Source of the DNA: Erythroxylum novogranatense
Taxonomy: Eukaryota > Streptophyta > Magnoliopsida > Malpighiales > Erythroxylaceae
Reading direction: 5' to 3'
DNA: 64,000 nucleotides
Assembly: GCA_029891385.1 (NCBI GenBank)
Contig: CM057229.1
Span: forward strand, 4,899,001-4,963,000
The position numbers and the translations under genes were made by a program. Below are positions 59,265 to 64,000 of this stretch, one piece after another. The number at the start of each line of letters is the position of its first letter. Position 1 is the first letter of the stretch. The notes below the pieces were generated by a model. It had not been told where the DNA came from. It did not search any database and saw only the letters and a list, made by a program, of their open reading frames with translations.

Positions 59265-61259
59265 CTACTTTGATCTAACCTAGTTGCTTCACGTGATTTG
59301 TTTAAAGAAGAATCCTGTTGTAAAGTGATATAGACGTGGAGGCTAAAAAAGAAGAAAAGAATCCTACTAGTTTTCTTATTTTCTTTTCATGGATAACGTT
59401 ACAGTAAATTACTTTTATTATATTCGAAACTGATGGATAGGAACTTGCTTATATGAAAGCTGAGTTGTGATGCTTAATGATTAATATTAGGGTGTGTTTA
59501 AGATATTTGTTTTTGTATTTTATTTCAGGTTCAAGTTAAAGGAACAAGAATTAAAATAAGTTAAAAACATATACTTAGAGTCGTCTTATTAATTTTTATT
59601 TTTTTTGCTTTTATGAAACTAGAAGGTTAGGAATTATAGTGAAGATGAGATAAAAAAATGAAAGAAATGAAATTATTGCGGCTTACATGATTGTGTATAA
59701 GATCATGTAATTAACCGAACCATATAGGAACCTAAAGTTGCAATTTTCAACCTACATGAGTGTATAATTACTTACAAGGTAATTGTGTATGGTCATGTAG
59801 CTCATCAAGTCCGTATAAGTTCAAGAATTTGGAAAAAAGAAGAAGATATACTCGGACACCTACATACCAGTGTAAGCTGATCGTGTAACAGAATCTTAAT
59901 TATAAAGGGATATTTAAGAGGCTAAATGAGTTATGAAGAGTTGAGAGACATGAAAAGTGAATATGGTTGTTGCCTAAATTAACTTATTTTCCTACTATGT
60001 AATATGATTGTTATAGTAAATCTAGACAGCTTATTATAAATTGTCTAATAGGTAGATCTAATTAAAGAGAGTGTCATAATTAGATACAACCTAAATATGA
60101 AATTGATTCACGAAAATATAAGAAAAAGTATAAGAAAAATCGTAAATAAAAAGAAATAATTGAATCTGAAAAATTGAGAGACAAACCTTGGTTTCGGGTT
60201 ACCGATGTTATCGCGCTAAAATGGATCCTCGATATAAAATTTCAATCATTAACAAACATACATTAGGGATATTTTCTCTTAAGTGTAATGACTAGAAACA
60301 TGTATCCTAGTATTCTTATTAAACAACAACCTATATATGATCATAGATTTAATTGAATAATAGCTTTAAGAACCAAGAACCAATGAGCAAGCGAAATACA
60401 TATACGACATGCAATCAATCAAGTGAATATTTCTTTAGAATTTTCTAACTCTAACGTAGAGAAGACAATCCTAATTGCTACTTGTGATTCGTGAAACTGA
60501 GCGCCATATTTCGTTAATCTAGCGATTGAACACATTAATCCCTAGTTGCGCACTTAGAAATCAACGAATTCAATTAGAAAGAGTAGATCGAAAGATATTC
60601 AATGTTTATTAATAACGTAAACTTTATTCAAAACATCTCACACAAACTAGCATGATAACACAGATCACTTCAACCAAGACAAAGAGTTTAGCTACTTATA
60701 CTAGAATCGAAAATGAAAGAAATAACAAAGCATAAAGTCTCCAACTTTGGTCTTTACTGAAAAACACGAAAATCCTAAAGGAGAAAGTGCATAAAACGTA
60801 AAAAGACTGAAAAGAAAACAACATAAACGAAAACCTATCCTAAACCTAGACTTTACTTGCGTGAATCACCATCCTCTCTCTTTTATGCTTGTTTTTCACC
60901 TAATCTTTCCTTGATTCTCTTCCAATACTATATCCCCCAATTTTAGGTAGTCAATCCCCTTGAAAGATGGCAATATAATCTTCAAAGATTGTGAGAATCT
61001 TGATTTTGACTTTTGAAAGTTGATCTGCAGATTTATTCCATCTTTAGTGTGCCCACGCTTAGTCACATAATTGTTATCAAATTAGGAATTTTGGATTTTC
61101 TTCATTCGCTTGTATCTTTTTGATTCAATTTCGTCTCTAAGTTGTGGAAAATCATCTGTAAAAAATTATAAGATAATTTCATTAATTTTGGATAATTATT
61201 TCAACCCATTAAAGATAATTAAGTATAAAATAAGTGAAAATTGGTGACTTAACAAAGCC
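59265..61259. other. intergenic DNA of unknown origin
   Basis: No coding sequence was recognised. 60180-60660 is of more even composition than its surroundings and may be an old repeat, but no element could be named. Several loosely similar phrases around gtgtataa/catgta recur at 59690-59880 without forming a clean array. Confidence 0.45.
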
Positions 61260-64000
61260 TTAGTTCAAAAAACACACACAGAATACATTGTTCTCAATAC
61301 TTTGAAATCAAAATCTGAGAGTGAAAGAAATAGAGAGAATTTTAGAGAGCTGCTAGAGTACTTATCTGAGGGTACTGAGGAGAATTTATAAACTTTTTGC
61401 AAGTGTTTTAAAAAACACTCAATCTCTTGTAAACTTTCTCTTTTTCTTGATACTGGTAGAACCATAAGTGTGGGATCATTGTATGTAGATAGCATTTAAG
61501 CTATCGAACCAAGTAAAACTTTATGCTCTTTACTTTTTTGCAAATTTTACTTCCTACAATCTTCTTTATCAGTCTTTGTTTGAAAAGATAATAGTACAAC
61601 ACAAAGAACCTAACATAAGCGGTATCAAAGCAACTCTGTGACTTCCTGGAAAATTCTTGGCTACTCAAAGCATCAAGGTTCACAATGAATTTCTGTAAGT
61701 ATATCTCCTCTTATGTTTCTTTAAACTATAGTGAAAATGGTAGGAAAAGAAATGAATGTCTTCACTGGTAAGGAAGACTTCACCATCTAAAAACTTCAGA
61801 TGCAAGTCTTACTTGAGTCTTATGAATGTTATGGAGCTATTGAAGATCAGTATGATGTAGAAACTGATCCTATAAAGAGACTTAAGATGTAATGACTTGC
61901 ACACTGCAAGTTAATTCTTTACTTATCACTAGTAGTGATAAGGAAAGTGTAGAACTGTAATACTACATAGAAACTGTGGTTCAAACTTGATGAATTATAT
62001 GCTAAAAGATGTCTTCCTAACAAGATGACGCTTTTGCATAATCTTGCTAGCTATAGGATGGACACTTCTATTTCTCTTGATGATAATCTAGACTGTTTCT
62101 TTAAGTTGGTGCAATATTTAGAAGCTACAGATGAAAGCATTTCGGAAGAGCATCAAACTATAGTGATTCTAAAAGTTTTACCTTCTAAATTCAATGCTTT
62201 CAAGAAGGTGATCAAGCATGCTAGTGTAGAATCCCTCACTGTTAAGAGAGTACTCAATTCACTAATGGAAGAAATAGTGGAGAAGGCAGCAGAAGTGATG
62301 TTCATTGAAAATAATCATGATAAGAAGTCACAAAAAAGGAATAGCAAGAAAGAGAATTGACAGAAGGGGAGTGGCAAGGATAAGCACACCAAAGAAGGTG
62401 ATGAAAAGAGGAAAAAGGCTAAAGGTAAGAAGTGTTTCTAATGTGATAAAGAAGGACATTTTGCAAGAGACTGCAGAAAGAAGAAAAGAGATAAAGCTGC
62501 ATAAAGTGGAGATGCTGGAAATATGGAGAAACCAAAAGACTCCATTAGTGATGAGATACTATCAGTCACTGAAGAGAGTAAAGATCTCATTAGAGAATGG
62601 ATCTTTGACTCTGGATGCACTATGCATGCAACTCCTCGCAAAGACTGGTTCACAACATTTGAACCAGTCATTGTCAAAGTAAAGATGGTAGATTCTGGGA
62701 AGCAAAGGATTGAAGGGATTAGGAATGTCTCCATCAACATGTTTGACAAGAATAAAAGAACCCTATCCAATGTTAAATTTGTGCCTAGAGTAAGAAGGAA
62801 TTTAATTTCTGAAAGCATGTTTGACTAACAAGGATTTGAAATTAGATCTAAGGATAAACTTAGAGAAATCCTAAAGGATGGTAGAGTCATCATCACAGGA
62901 GTTAAAAGAGGTGGGCTACATTATGTAAAAGGAACTACCAAAGTGAACCACATTACAGAGAATAGAAAACTTGACTCAACTGCACTTTGGCACTCAAGGT
63001 TGGGCATACAGGGAAAAAAGTTTGTTCCACCTCTCAAAACAAGGATTGATTCTAGATCTAAAGATGTTGGAGTTCTATGAATCATATATGCTAGGAAAGC
63101 ATTACAAATCTAGTTTCAAAAAGGGAGCATAGAGGGCCAAAGAGATCATGGAATATGCTTATAGTGATCTTTAGGGGCCATCTTGAGTGTCCACTACAGG
63201 AGAAAATCTATACTTTATGTCTATCATAGATGACAAATCTAGGAAATGCTGGGTATATCCTATGAAGAGGAAAGATGAAGCATTAAAAATCTTCATAATG
63301 TGGTATACACTTATGGAAAATCAGATTGGAAAGAAGTTGATATGCCTAAGGACATATAATGGACTGGAATAATGCAATAAATGGTTTGAAGACTATTACA
63401 TTAAAAAAGGAATTATAAGGTTGAGAGACTCAACATGACACTCCTAGAAAAGACTAGGTGTATGCTACTATCTTCGGGTTATTCACAAACTCTATGGGGA
63501 GAAGCAACCAAGACTGTAGCTTATCTAGTTAATAGGCTCCTTACCTGCCAATGAATACAAAACTTCACTTGAAGTGTGGAATGGAAAGAAACCTAACATG
63601 ACTCACCTAAGGAATTTTGGATGTGCTGCTTATGCACATCAAAAGGAAGGAAAGCTGGAACCTAGAGCAGTAAAGGGAGTATTCCTAGGTTATCCAAAAG
63701 GGGTCAAAGGTTACAAGATTCTAATACTTCAAAGGGGAGATTTTAAAACCATTATTAACAAAGGTGTAATCTTCAAGGGAAATGAGTTTCCTTTGCTGTG
63801 TAGGAACTCCTCAAAATCAGACCTCCAAAAGGAAGTTCAGGAGCAACTTGGATCACCAAGTAGTTCAGTCCCCTTCTATATGCTACCAGAAATAGAAGAA
63901 GGCAGTACTCAATCTCATAATGTGGAACCTGTGTTAGGACCTATACATCATGAATAAGGGATAGAAGAAACTAAAGGTAAGAGTGAGGAGAGAGCCTCAC
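61260..64000 (+). mobile_element. decayed Ty1/copia element, 3' end outside the window
   Basis: An LTR-like leader (about 61260-61615, with borders uncertain on the left) ends cctaaca and is followed four bases later by a primer-binding-like cggtatcaaagc (61620-61631), a two-mismatch version of the tRNA-Met site. Gag, protease and integrase follow in copia order, and the sequence runs off the window before reverse transcriptase. Confidence 0.88.
61737..63957 (+). pseudogene. decayed copia gag-protease-integrase
   Basis: Gag starts at the ATG at 61737 and is soon broken. Its best stretch (62025-62360) gives LDDNLDCFFKLVQYLEATDE and ILKVLPSKFNAFKKVI. A zinc knuckle near 62430-62480 has a stop within it (KKCF*CDKEGHFARDC). 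The protease shows EWIFDSGCTMHATPRKDWF (Asp-Ser-Gly). The pre-integrase part shows LDSTALWHSRLG. The integrase core shows MSIIDDKSRKCWVYPMKRKD and, after several stops, MTHLRNFGCAAYAHQKEGKL and GVFLGYPKGVKGYKI. Many stops and frameshifts are present. Confidence 0.9.

Noticed and set aside
58757..59278. 173-codon plus-strand open frame ending in Ala-Gln repeats
   Set aside because: It lies antisense to the intact EF-hand gene, and its repetitive end comes from the hexanucleotide repeat in that gene's leader.
60180..60660. Helitron or LTR candidate
   Set aside because: Composition differs from the surroundings, but no terminal motifs, hairpin, PBS or coding domain could be identified.

Overview
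This is a eudicot nuclear genome window, probably from a woody or otherwise repeat-rich species. The evidence is AT-rich intergenic DNA, GT-AG introns with plant-style U-rich tracts, plant-only gene families (BKI1, FLDH, plant-type B3, PAH2) and several plant LTR-retrotransposon lineages. The species cannot be named from the sequence alone. All exon models were built by hand from reading-frame continuity, splice sites and remembered family sequences.

Layout. 1-4123: 3' part of a decayed Ty1/copia element with its 3' LTR. 4850-7060: minus-strand Ty3/gypsy (Tat/Athila-like) gag-protease remnant, followed by AT-rich DNA with a MITE candidate. 9786-12858 (minus): seven-exon gene for a membrane-anchored cysteine-rich (PAN/apple-like) protein. 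13861-20874: a TMEM53/DUF829 alpha/beta-hydrolase pseudogene whose last exon is split by a complete but dead copia element (16047-20783). 21280-22686: FLDH-like NAD-dependent dehydrogenase, with a LINE 3' fragment 96 bases past its stop. 25337-26551: B3-domain gene. 29365-32192: PP2C with a C-terminal zinc-ribbon-like tail. 34611-35161: small secreted cysteine-rich (defensin-like) peptide. 36111-37055: BKI1. 40641-46974: PAH2-type lipin phosphatase that appears to lack one conserved internal exon.

48072-58509 is a nest of retroelement pieces: a gypsy element with 5' LTR, a 4.4-kb LTR-like block carrying a 190-bp tandem array, the 3' end of a second copia, and a minus-strand copia LTR flanked by 34-bp direct repeats. 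58867-59151 (minus) is a small intact EF-hand gene. From about 61260 to the right edge runs another decayed copia element.

The host genes do not form a pathway. BKI1 restrains brassinosteroid receptor signalling at the plasma membrane, PAH2 makes diacylglycerol from phosphatidate, FLDH-type enzymes oxidise farnesol, and the PP2C, B3 and EF-hand proteins are signalling or regulatory. The B3, BKI1 and PAH2 genes are, from memory, also near neighbours on Arabidopsis chromosome 5, so the order looks like ancestral synteny. I found no convincing new multi-gene system. The strongest leads are the copia-split TMEM53 gene, the PAH2 exon loss, the recombinant retroelement nest and the small cysteine-rich peptide gene.
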